A DNA stretch of 64,000 nt from Rhodospirillales bacterium. Its GTDB lineage: Bacteria; Pseudomonadota; Alphaproteobacteria; Reyranellales; Reyranellaceae. Position numbers and translations under genes: made by a program. The first letter of the stretch is position 1. Every line of letters begins with the position of its first letter. Of this stretch, positions 33,889-41,835 are shown piece by piece. The stretch is taken from positions 17,332-81,331 of the forward strand of contig WHTW01000013.1 in NCBI GenBank assembly GCA_009377525.1, given 5' to 3'. The notes under the pieces are model-generated. The model was not told the DNA's origin, did not search any database, and worked only from the letters and a program-made list of their open reading frames with translations.

Positions 33889-35240
33889 CAGGACACCTTT
33901 GCCAAAGGCTGTTGCCACTCTTCAGCGAAATCGCCGGAGGCCAGTGCCGCCACGTCGCCGACGATGATGAGGCTGGGGCCGGCGTCGCCGCGGGAATGGG
34001 AGGCGGCAAGCCGCGCCAGATCGGCGAGACGACCGGTGGAAAGCCGTTCGTCGGGACGGGTTCCGTTCTCGATGATGGCGACCGGCGTGGTGGGTTCGGC
34101 GCCGGCGCGCAGCAGACGATCGCGCACGGAGGCCGCCTCCGTGGCGCCCATGTAGATGGCGAGCGTATGGCCCTGCGCGGCCAGCGCCGGCCATGCCGCC
34201 TCGCGGCTGCCTTCAGCGCTGTGACCCGAGACGAAGGTGACGGCCGACGCGAGCTTGCGATGGGTGAGCGGAATGCCGACCGACGCCGCGCAGCCCAGCG
34301 CCGCGGTGACGCCCGGCACGATCGCGACCGGCAGGCCCGCCTCGCGCAACGCCCCGACTTCCTCGCCGCCGCGGCCGAAGACGAAGGGGTCACCCGCCTT
34401 CAGTCGCACCACCGTCTGGCTGGCGCGCACGCGGCGGACCAGCTCGGCGTTGATCTCGTCCTGCGTCCAGCGCGCGCGGCCTTTGCGCTTGCCAACGGGT
34501 ACCAGCTCGGCGTCGCGGCGCGCGCGTGCCAGGACCGCCGGCGGCACGAGGTCATCGTGCAGGATGACATCGGCCTCGCGCAGGAGCTGCGCGGCTTTCA
34601 GAGTCAGAAGATCGGGATCGCCGGGGCCTGCGCCGACGATATGGGCGATTCCCACCGGCGCGAGCCGGCGGCGGGCGTCATCGAGTTCGCCCAGCGCGGT
34701 ACGCCGGGCGCCCGCATCGTCGCCGGCCAGGACCAGGCGCGCCGCCGGACCCTCGACCAGCCGGCGCCAGAAGGTGCGGCGGCGGGCGGGATCGACGATC
34801 AGGGCGTTGACCTGGGCACGGAAGGTTGCCGCCAGTCGCGCCAGGCTGCCGATGCGCTCGGGCAATACCGCCTCGATGCGGCCACGCAAGGTGGCGGCGA
34901 GCGTCGGCGAGGCGCCGCCGGTCGAGATCGCCACCACGACATCGTCGCGATCGACGATCGCCGGCAGGATGAAATCGCAGAGAGCCGGCCGGTCGGCCAC
35001 GTTCACCGGCACGCCGAGCGACTTGGCGACCCGTTGGGCCACCGTATCGTGATCGAGGTCGCCGGTAGCGACGAAGACCGCCGCCGCGCCCCTGAGATCG
35101 TCGACCCGAATGTCCGAAAGCTGTCGCACCTCGGCACCCGCCGAGCGCGCCAAGGCGGCGCGACGGTCGGCGGCCGGTCCTTCGCCCACCACCACGACCC
35201 TGCGGCCCAGAAGATCGAAGAACAGCGGCAAGTGCTTCAC
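33888..35240 (-). CDS. cysG: Siroheme synthase (uroporphyrinogen-III methyltransferase / precorrin-2 dehydrogenase / ferrochelatase)
   Basis: A 450-residue bifunctional enzyme. Residues about 1-200 are the CysG-B dehydrogenase/ferrochelatase domain (FFDLLGRRVVVVGEGPAADRR with a modified GxGxxA NAD motif, then VAISTGGASPTLAATLR). Residues about 205-450 are the SAM-dependent methyltransferase (VGAGPGDPDLLTLKAAQLL, RLKAGDPFVFGRGGEE, VPGVTAALG, ENGTRPDE). It makes siroheme for CysI. The best start is GTG at 35240 (MKHLPLFFDLL); the frame is open further upstream but without family similarity. The GTG overlaps the stop of a 36-codon leader ORF as GTGA. Confidence 0.92.
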   Translation of the reverse strand: MKHLPLFFDLLGRRVVVVGEGPAADRRAALARSAGAEVRQLSDIRVDDLRGAAAVFVATGDLDHDTVAQRVAKSLGVPVNVADRPALCDFILPAIVDRDDVVVAISTGGASPTLAATLRGRIEAVLPERIGSLARLAATFRAQVNALIVDPARRRTFWRRLVEGPAARLVLAGDDAGARRTALGELDDARRRLAPVGIAHIVGAGPGDPDLLTLKAAQLLREADVILHDDLVPPAVLARARRDAELVPVGKRKGRARWTQDEINAELVRRVRASQTVVRLKAGDPFVFGRGGEEVGALREAGLPVAIVPGVTAALGCAASVGIPLTHRKLASAVTFVSGHSAEGSREAAWPALAAQGHTLAIYMGATEAASVRDRLLRAGAEPTTPVAIIENGTRPDERLSTGRLADLARLAASHSRGDAGPSLIIVGDVAALASGDFAEEWQQPLAKVS

Positions 35241-35347
35241 AGCACGGCGACCCGCAGCAGGACGTTGAATCCGAGCATGGCAGCTGCCTGGCTGGCGGCG
35301 AATACCCTGGGCCTGGCCCCGGGATAGCGGTCGAAAAACTGGGACAT
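35237..35347 (-). CDS. 36-residue leader ORF coupled to cysG
   Basis: The reading is MSQFFDRYPGARPRVFAASQ, continuing AAAMLGFNVLLRVAVL. Support comes from an ATG with GGCGGGAG about nine bases upstream (the strongest ribosome-binding site in this operon) and a stop overlapping the cysG GTG as GTGA. It contains no run of Cys or Met that would suggest classical attenuation. The C-terminal half is hydrophobic and could insert in the membrane. It may be a real small protein, or a leader whose translation delivers ribosomes to the otherwise weak cysG start. No homologue is recalled. Confidence 0.5.
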   Translation of the reverse strand: MSQFFDRYPGARPRVFAASQAAAMLGFNVLLRVAVL

Positions 35348-35479
35348 ACGCAGGACTCCCGCCTGATCCACTCGATCTGGCGTGTCTTCGCACATTCGCC
35401 ATGACTTGAATTACCGAAGGTCCAGCGGGAAGGAGCATTTCTTGCCGTCGGCCGGACCGGGGAAGAAATTTTTCCTTCC

Positions 35480-35508
35480 CTTGACGGTTGGAAGACCCTT
35501 CCTAAATC
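35480..35508 (+). promoter_or_regulatory. Heat-shock (RpoH-type) promoter of hsp20
   Basis: CTTG at 35480-35483, 17 bp, then CCTAAAT at 35501-35507 matches the alphaproteobacterial sigma-32 pattern CTTG-N17-CYTAtnT with one deviation. It also reads as TTGACG-N16-TAAATC for sigma-70. The start of hsp20 lies about 70 bp downstream, behind a G/C-rich leader able to form hairpins (CCCGTGCCC/GGGGCGGGG). Confidence 0.6.
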
Positions 35509-35576
35509 AAGGCCGTTCCCCGTGCCCATCCCGGGGCGGGGGCGTCAAACACATCGCTCATTGGAGGATGATGATC

Positions 35577-36020
35577 ATGCGAACCTTTGACTATTCCCCG
35601 TTCTATCGCGCCACCGTCGGCTTCGACCGGGTCTTCGACCTGCTCGATTCGGTGGCCAGCCAGTCCGGCTCCAACGGCTATCCGCCGTACAACATCGAAA
35701 AGTCGGGCGACAACGCCTACAAGATCGTGATGGCGGTGGCGGGCTTCGCCGAGGCCGAGCTGAACGTGACCCAGAAGGAGAACGAGCTCCTGGTCACCGG
35801 CCAGACCGCGCAGAACGGCCAGGACGAGAGGCAGTATCTCTATCGCGGCATCGCCGGCCGTAACTTCGAGCGCCGCTTCCAGCTCGCCGACCACGTGAAG
35901 GTCGTCGGGGCGAAGCTTGCCAACGGCCTGCTGACGATCGAGCTGCAGCGTGAGATCCCGGAGGAGAAGAAGCCCCGTGCGATCCCCGTCGAGGCTGCCA
36001 AGCCCGCGCTGACGCACTAA
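35577..36020 (+). CDS. Small heat-shock protein, Hsp20 / alpha-crystallin family
   Basis: A 147-residue IbpA-like chaperone. The N-terminal MRTFDYSPFYRATVGFDRVFDLLD is the aromatic-rich arm (given here in part as SPFYRATVGFDRVFDLL). Next comes the alpha-crystallin domain YPPYNIEKSGDNAYKI, VMAVAGFAEAELNV, FERRFQLADHVKVVGAKLANGLLTI (in part), and the IxI-type tail RAIPVEA. It holds unfolding proteins in refoldable form during heat stress. Three in-frame ATGs lie at 35568, 35571 and 35577; the last has the correct nine-base spacing from GGAGG and is preferred. It has an RpoH-like promoter and a strong terminator. Confidence 0.93.
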   Translation: MRTFDYSPFYRATVGFDRVFDLLDSVASQSGSNGYPPYNIEKSGDNAYKIVMAVAGFAEAELNVTQKENELLVTGQTAQNGQDERQYLYRGIAGRNFERRFQLADHVKVVGAKLANGLLTIELQREIPEEKKPRAIPVEAAKPALTH

Positions 36021-36039
36021 TCGTCAGGCTCCCTGAAGA

Positions 36040-36069
36040 AGGCGTTGCGGGCAACCGCAGCGCCTTTTT
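36040..36069 (+). terminator. Strong intrinsic terminator of hsp20
   Basis: An 11-bp stem AGGCGTTGCGG / CCGCAGCGCCT (one G-T wobble) with a GCAA tetraloop is followed by five T residues. It is the clearest Rho-independent terminator in the window. Confidence 0.9.
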
Positions 36070-36106
36070 CGTTGCGGCCGTCCGCGACGGGCCGGACAAT
36101 GCCGCC

Positions 36107-36646
36107 ATGACCCTATCCGCCCAGCTCACCCATTTCGGCATCCACACCACCGAGCTCGACCGCATGGTCGACTTCTACACCCGCGTCATGGGCTTCGTGA
36201 TCAGCGACCAGGGCACCGGCCGCTCGGGCGCGCGCGTGGTGTTCATGACGCAGAACCCCGAATGCCATCACCAGTTCGTGCTGTTCGACGGCAAGCCGCA
36301 GGACCTCACCTACAATCCCGTGAACCAGATCTCCTACCGGCTCGAATCGCTGGACACGCTCAAGGACTATCGTCGGGCGCTGGTCAAGGAAGGCATCACC
36401 GAGCATCGCGTGACCGACCACGGCAACGCCTGGGCGCTCTACTTCAAGGACCCCGAAGGCAATCCGGTCGAGCTCTACGTCGATTCGCCGTTCCACACGC
36501 CGCAGCCCTGCGGCGAGCCGCTCGACCTCGACCAGTCGAACGACGAGATCCTCACCCACACCGAAGCCATGTGCCGCAGCCGGCCACGCTTCATGAGCCG
36601 CGAGGCCTGGATGCAAGGCATCCAGGCGAAACTCGACGCGCGCTGA
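36107..36646 (+). CDS. VOC-family (glyoxalase/extradiol dioxygenase-like) protein
   Basis: A 179-residue vicinal-oxygen-chelate protein. Two beta-alpha-beta-beta-beta units are seen: LTHFGIHTTELDRMVDFYTRVMGF with the first metal His, CHHQFVLFDGK with the second His region, and DPEGNPVELYVDSPFHTP with the metal Glu. It resembles single-domain relatives of catechol 2,3-dioxygenase; the substrate is unknown. It is transcribed alone on the plus strand between the hsp20 terminator and the converging aldo/keto reductase, whose end is 5 bp away. Confidence 0.85.
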   Translation: MTLSAQLTHFGIHTTELDRMVDFYTRVMGFVISDQGTGRSGARVVFMTQNPECHHQFVLFDGKPQDLTYNPVNQISYRLESLDTLKDYRRALVKEGITEHRVTDHGNAWALYFKDPEGNPVELYVDSPFHTPQPCGEPLDLDQSNDEILTHTEAMCRSRPRFMSREAWMQGIQAKLDAR

Positions 36647-36651
36647 AGCCG

Positions 36652-37662
36652 TCAGCTGCGCGGCGCCACCCTGCCCTCCTGCGGCTCCATCGGGTCGCGG
36701 TAGCCGGGCGTCGACGGATGCCCGGGAACCACCAGGCCGTCGACCAGCGCTTCGCAGTCGGCGGGCAGCTTCTGGCCAAGCGCGCCGATATAGTCGCCAA
36801 GTTGGGCTTCGGTGCGCGGCCCGCAGATCACCGAGGTGACTAGGCGGTTCTCCAGCACCCACGCCATGGCGAACTGGCTGGCGGTCATGCCAAGCGCCTC
36901 GGCGCGGGTCTTCAGCTTCTGGGCGATCGCCAACGACTCCGGCCGCCACTCGGTCTGCATCATGCGCTGATCGTTGCGCGCCGCGCGGCTGTCGGCAGGC
37001 GGCGTGGCGCCCGGCGCGTACTTGCCCGACAGCACGCCGCGCGCCAGCGGGCTGTAGGGAACGACCCCCAGGCCGTAGTAGGCGGCAGCCGGAAACTGCT
37101 CGACCTCGGCCATGCGATTGAGCGCGTTGTAGAGCGGCTGGGTCGCGACCGGGCGGTCGGTGCCGATACGGTCGCAGATGTTGCAGATCTCGGCGATCCG
37201 CCACGCCTTGTGATTGGAAAGCGCGAAGTAGCGGATCATCCCGGCGCGCGCCAGATCGGCCAGCGCGTGCACCGACTCCTCGAGCGGCGTCTCGAGGTCC
37301 TCGCGGTGCAGGTAGTAGATGTCGATATAGTCGGTGCCGAGCCGGGCGAGGCTCTGGCGCGCCGCCTCGAAGATCCACTTGCGCGACGAGCCGCGCTGGT
37401 TGGGCCCCTCGCCCATGGTGCCGTTCAGCTTGGTGGCGACCACCCAGCGGTCGCGCTCGTTGCGGATCGCCCGCCCGACCACCTCCTCCGACTTGCCGCC
37501 GTTGTAGACGTCGGCGGTGTCGATGAAGTTGATGCCGGCGTCGCGGGCGGCCGCGATCATGCGCTGGGAGTCCGCCTCGCTGGCCGGGCCACCGAACATC
37601 ATGGCGCCGAGGCAAAGCGGCGAGACCTTCAATCCACTGCGGCCGAGCTTGCGGTACTCCAT
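36652..37662 (-). CDS. Aldo/keto reductase
   Basis: A 336-residue TIM-barrel NADPH-dependent oxidoreductase of the AKR superfamily. It starts MEYRKLGRSGLKVSPLCLGA and contains the catalytic-tetrad region FIDTADVYNGGKSEE (Asp, Tyr), WVVATKLNG (Lys) and IYYLHREDLETP (His). The NADPH-binding block TSVICGPRTEAQL is near the C-terminus. It is the last gene of the LacI-controlled operon (11 bp after the permease). Inference: it reduces the sugar aldehyde or ketone released by the pathway. Confidence 0.9.
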   Translation of the reverse strand: MEYRKLGRSGLKVSPLCLGAMMFGGPASEADSQRMIAAARDAGINFIDTADVYNGGKSEEVVGRAIRNERDRWVVATKLNGTMGEGPNQRGSSRKWIFEAARQSLARLGTDYIDIYYLHREDLETPLEESVHALADLARAGMIRYFALSNHKAWRIAEICNICDRIGTDRPVATQPLYNALNRMAEVEQFPAAAYYGLGVVPYSPLARGVLSGKYAPGATPPADSRAARNDQRMMQTEWRPESLAIAQKLKTRAEALGMTASQFAMAWVLENRLVTSVICGPRTEAQLGDYIGALGQKLPADCEALVDGLVVPGHPSTPGYRDPMEPQEGRVAPRS

Positions 37663-37673
37663 CTTGCTCTCCC

Positions 37674-38351
37674 TTATTGGACGGCGAGCTTCGTCGGCGC
37701 GAGGTGCACGGGATCGAGCCGCCGCTCGAGCCAACGGCTGTAGGCCGACAACGGCCAGCACAGCAGGAAATAGAGAAGCGCCACCAGACCGTAGACGATG
37801 AACGGCCGGAACGTGGCGTTGTTGACCATTTGCGCCGTGCGCGTGAGCTCGGCGAAACCGATGATCGAGGCGAGCGATGTGCCCTTCAGCACCTGGACCA
37901 TGAAGCCCACGGTCGGCGGAATGGCGATGCGGAAGGCCTGCGGCAGGATCACCAGGCGCAGTTCGAGCATCGGACCGAGCGCCAACGCCCGCGCGCCGTC
38001 CCATTGGCCGCGCGGGATGGCCTGGATGCAGCCGCGCCAGATCTCGCCCAGGAAGGCGCTGGTATAGAAGGTGAGCCCCAATGCCGCCGCCAGCCAGGCG
38101 TTGGCCTGCAGGCCGAGCAGACTGGCGCCGAAATAGACGAGATAGAGCTGCATCAGGAGCGGCGTGCCCTGGAAGAGCTTGATGTAGGCGATGGCGACGG
38201 CGCGCGGCAGCCGCCGCCTGCTGACGCGCAGGACGGCAATCACCAGTCCCACGACGCCGCCGCCCACGAAGGCGAGGATGGCGAGCAGAACGGTCCAGCG
38301 CACGGCCTGCACCAGGAACCACGCCTCGCTCAAGGTGAACTCGCGGATCAT
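37674..38351 (-). CDS. Polar-amino-acid-type ABC transporter permease (second)
   Basis: A 225-residue inner-membrane permease of the HisM/GlnP family with five predicted helices. Family landmarks are YIKLFQGTPLLMQLYLVYFG (the usual RGTPLLVQL block) and the EAA loop FLGEIWRGCIQAIPRGQWDGARALAL. The ATG overlaps the first permease's stop (ATGA). No ATP-binding subunit is encoded in the operon, so it must borrow one from elsewhere. Confidence 0.9.
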   Translation of the reverse strand: MIREFTLSEAWFLVQAVRWTVLLAILAFVGGGVVGLVIAVLRVSRRRLPRAVAIAYIKLFQGTPLLMQLYLVYFGASLLGLQANAWLAAALGLTFYTSAFLGEIWRGCIQAIPRGQWDGARALALGPMLELRLVILPQAFRIAIPPTVGFMVQVLKGTSLASIIGFAELTRTAQMVNNATFRPFIVYGLVALLYFLLCWPLSAYSRWLERRLDPVHLAPTKLAVQ

Positions 38352-39022
38352 GTGTGCGCGCTCCAGCGACGGAACAGCAAGCGATCGACCACGGCAAACA
38401 CCGCCTGGAAGGCAAGCGACAGCGCGAGGTAGATGCCGGTCGCGACGAAGTAGAATTCGAAGGAGCGAAAGTTGCGGGCGATGATGGTGTCGGTGACCGC
38501 CGTCAGCTCCTCGGCCGAGATCACCGAGACCACGCTGGAGGCCAGCATGACCAGGATGAACTGGCTGCCGAGGGCGGGAAACACCGTGCGCAACGCGGGC
38601 ACGATCACGACGAAGCGGAAGATCTGGTGCGGCTTCAATCCGAGGGCACGGCCCGCCTCGATCTGGCCGCGCGGAACCGATTCGATGCCGGCCCGCACGA
38701 TCTCGGTCGCATAGGCGCCGAGATTGACGACCATGGCCAGCAGCGCCGCCTGATCGGGCGTGAGCCGCAGGCCGAGCGACGGCAAGCCGAGATAGACGAG
38801 CAGCAGCTGAACGAGGAACGGCGTGTTGCGCACCGCCTCGACGTAGCCGTGTGTGATCGCCCTCAGGACGCGTGACGACGAGGACTTGCCCAGCGCCCCC
38901 AGGATGCCCACCGCGAGGCCGAGCACCATGGTGAAGGCCGACAGGCGCAGCGTGAGCCAGGTACCCAGCAGGAGCTTGTCGAGCTCCTGCCAGACGATGC
39001 CGAATTGGAAGACATAGCTCAC
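38348..39022 (-). CDS. Polar-amino-acid-type ABC transporter permease (first)
   Basis: A 224-residue permease of the same family, with TWLTLRLSAFTMVLGLAVG, the substrate-channel block GYVEAVRNTPFLVQLLLVYL and EAA loop ATEIVRAGIESVPRGQIEAGRAL. The start is taken as GTG at 39022 (MSYVFQFGIVWQE), following the binding-protein gene by 22 bp. An upstream frame extension is arginine/serine-rich and overlaps that gene. It forms a heterodimeric channel with the next gene product. Confidence 0.88.
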   Translation of the reverse strand: MSYVFQFGIVWQELDKLLLGTWLTLRLSAFTMVLGLAVGILGALGKSSSSRVLRAITHGYVEAVRNTPFLVQLLLVYLGLPSLGLRLTPDQAALLAMVVNLGAYATEIVRAGIESVPRGQIEAGRALGLKPHQIFRFVVIVPALRTVFPALGSQFILVMLASSVVSVISAEELTAVTDTIIARNFRSFEFYFVATGIYLALSLAFQAVFAVVDRLLFRRWSAHT

Positions 39023-39044
39023 GGCGGATGACGGCGCCGGGTGA

Positions 39045-39842
39045 TCAGAACACCGGCAAGGTGCCGAGCGGCAGCTCGCGCCACTTGCGGCTGATGGCGT
39101 CGAGCTCGCCGTTGTTCTTGATGGCGTAGACGAAGGTGTTGAGCCATTGCAGCAGGTCGGTCGAGCCGCGGCGGACACCGATGCCGAAATGCAGTTCGCG
39201 CAGCACCACCTTGACCTCGTAGTTCTTGCCGGGGTCGTTGCGGTTCAGCGTACGGTTGACCAGCAGGCCCGTGCCGACGAGGTCGATCTGCCCCGAGATC
39301 ATCGCCTGCAGGCCGGTCGCCTCGTCGTCGAAGCGCTGCAGGTTGATCTTCTTGTCGGCGACGAGGGGCGTCAGGATGAGATCCTGCATGGCGCCGCGCG
39401 GCACGCCGACCTTGAGGCCGGCGAGGTCGTCGACCGACTTGACTTTGCGGCTCTCGGGCGCAACCAGCGTCGCGGCCTCGCTTGCGTAGGGGATCGAGTA
39501 CCAGACCTGCAACGCCCGCTCCGGCGTGATGCCGAACAGGCAGATCAGCATGTCGACCTTGCCGCTCAGCAGGTTGGGGATGCGGTTGGCGCCGGTGACG
39601 GAGACGAACTCGACCGGCACGCCGAGGTACTTGCCGACCAGGCGCGCCACGTCGGGATCGTAGCCCTCCGGCTGCCCGTCCTTGCCCATCAGGCCGAAGA
39701 TCGGCGTCGTGGTGTTGACGCCGATGATCACCTTGCCGCGCTTGATGATCTCGTCGACCGTCTGGGCCTGCGCGGCCCCGAGCGGCGCAAGGCCAAGCAA
39801 CATCGCCATCAGCAATCCGAAAATTCCGCTTCTTGTCAGCAT
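39045..39842 (-). CDS. Periplasmic solute-binding protein (family 3, polar amino acid type)
   Basis: A 265-residue exported binding protein. The signal peptide MLTRSGIFGLLMAMLLGLAP ends with cleavage after AQA. The mature protein has IIKRGKVIIGVNTTTPIFGL, GYDPDVARLVGKYLGV, the ligand-arginine region and SGKVDMLICLFGITPERA, VDDLAGLKVGVPRG and ISGQIDLVGTG. It is the sensor of the ABC transporter formed with the two permeases downstream. The ligand is unknown; the neighbouring glycosidase and LacI regulator argue for something other than an ordinary amino acid. Confidence 0.9.
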   Translation of the reverse strand: MLTRSGIFGLLMAMLLGLAPLGAAQAQTVDEIIKRGKVIIGVNTTTPIFGLMGKDGQPEGYDPDVARLVGKYLGVPVEFVSVTGANRIPNLLSGKVDMLICLFGITPERALQVWYSIPYASEAATLVAPESRKVKSVDDLAGLKVGVPRGAMQDLILTPLVADKKINLQRFDDEATGLQAMISGQIDLVGTGLLVNRTLNRNDPGKNYEVKVVLRELHFGIGVRRGSTDLLQWLNTFVYAIKNNGELDAISRKWRELPLGTLPVF

Positions 39843-39881
39843 GGCGTCCTCCCTCTCTTGTGCGATTGTCGTCGGTCAGGC

Positions 39882-41835
39882 TCAGGCCTCCCGCAGCCAG
39901 ACCACCATTTCCCCTGCTTCCCGGTGATCCCAGACGTGATAAGGCACCGCCTTGAACGGCACGCGTCGGGCCGGCCACGGCTCCGTCCGGTAGAGCGCCG
40001 GGTCGACCGGCTCGGCCGCCAGGGCCGTGCCGCTCAAGGTCGCGATCCCGCCCAAAAGATCGGGTTCGAGGCGGGACGTCACGGCTTCGTCGCGCGGCAG
40101 CGCGAGGCGGTGCGGCGGCGCGGACGCATCCACCGCCTCCACGCAATAGACGATCGGCCCGCGCTTCAGGGCCACGCGGCCCTGATCGGCGTGCACGTCG
40201 GGATGGGCATAGAGGCGTTCCACCGGCATGGCCAAGGTGAGCACAACCTTGTCGCCGCTCTGCCAACGCCGGCGCAGGCAGGCGTAGCCGCGCTCGGCGA
40301 GCGCCTTGGTGTCGAACACCTGTCCGTTGACGGCGAGCGTGGCCGAGCGGCACCAGCCGGGAAGGCGCAGGCGCAGGGTGAACTCCATGGGCATCGCCGG
40401 ATCGACGGCGATCTCGACGGTGCCCTCCCACGGATAGTTCGTCGTCTGCCTCAGGCTGACGGCGGCGCCATCGACCTCGAGACGGGCGTTGCTCTCGGCA
40501 TACAGGTGAACCGCGAGCTCACCGGGCGCCGTCGAGTAGACATAGGAGCCGAGCGAGGCGATCAGACGGGCGATGTTGGGCGGGCAGCACGGACAGCGGT
40601 GCCAGGTCCAGCGATGATGGGTGCCGCGGCTGGCCAGCGGGTTGTCGTAGAAGAACCGCTCACCGTCGAGCGACAGGCCGCTCAGCGCGTTGTTGTAGAG
40701 CGCCTGTTCCATGACATCGCCATAGCGGCCGTCGCTCTCGAGCAGCGCCATGCGGTGCGCCCAGAACACCAGGCCAACCGAGGCGCAGGTCTCGGCGTAT
40801 GCGGTCTCGTTGGGCAGATCGTAGTCGGTGGTGAAGCCCTCGTTGTGCTCGCTGGGGCCGAGCCCGCCGGTGACGTAGAGGCGCTTGTCGTTGAGATCGG
40901 CCCACAGCCGCCGGCAGGCAGCCAGCCAGCAGGCCCGAGTCGCCGGTCTCCGCCGCGAGATCGGCCATGGCGCAATAGAGGTACATGGCGCGCACGGCGT
41001 GTCCGACGACGCGATCCTGCTCACGCACCGGCACGTGGCTCTGGTTGTAGTGGTAGGTCGAATACCAGTAGTCCGCCGGATCGGCGCCGCGCGCACGGGC
41101 CTCGATGTCGAAATAGTGCGGCTGGCGGCCACGCTCGTCGATGAAGTAGCGCGCGAGCTCGAGATAGCGTCGCTCGCCGGTCAACCGGTAGAGCTTGACC
41201 AGGGCCAGCTCGATCTCCTCGTGGCCGCAGTAGCCGCGCCGCTGGCCCTCGCCCGGTCCGAACAGCCTTGCGACGAGATCGACCTGCCGGCACACGAGGT
41301 CGAGCAGGTTGGTCTTGCCGGTCGCCTGGGTGTGGGCAACCGCCGCCTCGATCATGTGGCCCAGGCAATAAAGCTCGTGCCAGTCGCGCAGGTTGGTCCA
41401 CTTCTTGGCGGGCTCGCGGCGCTGGAAGAAGCTGTTGAAATAGCCGTCCGGCTCCTGCGCCTTGGCGATGCGCGCCACCACGTCGTCGATCAGCGCCTCG
41501 AGCGCCGCGTCGGGACAGGTCGCAAGCGTGTAGCTCGCCGTCTCGATCCATTTGGCGATGTCGGAATCCCAATACATCACCGAGGTCGAGGTGTTGTTCT
41601 TGCGATAGGGAAAGGCGAGCGGTCCCGGCGGCTTGGTGACATCCAGTGCCTCGATGGTGCCGATCTTCTCCATCTGGCCGTACAGGAAGGGCACGGTGCG
41701 CTCGCGCACGACGCGCTGGCGCGGCGCCCACAGGCGATCGGCGAGCTCGACGGCGGTGAACGCCACCGGCAGATGGCGGGGCCGTGGCCGATCGCCGGCG
41801 GACGTGGTCACCTCAGGCTGCGTACGCGCCATCAT
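39882..41835 (-). pseudogene. GH127-type (DUF1680) beta-L-arabinofuranosidase-like glycosidase, frameshifted
   Basis: Two overlapping frames make one protein of about 650 residues. The first, from MMARTQPEV (41835), includes LADRLWAPRQRVVRERTVPF, EPDGYFNSFF, DWHELYCLGHMIEAAVAH and GHAVRAMYLYCAMADLAAETGDSGLL. The frame is then lost at a duplicated AGCC AGCC (40920-40927). Removing four bases rejoins it to RRLWADLNDKRLYVTGGLG, NEGFTTDYDLPNETAYAETCASV and the zinc/cysteine catalytic block HRCPCCPPNIARL, ending VVWLREA. All catalytic parts are intact in the restored reading, so the lesion is a single 4-bp slippage event. It is cotranscribed from the LacI gene with a short overlap. Confidence 0.85.
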
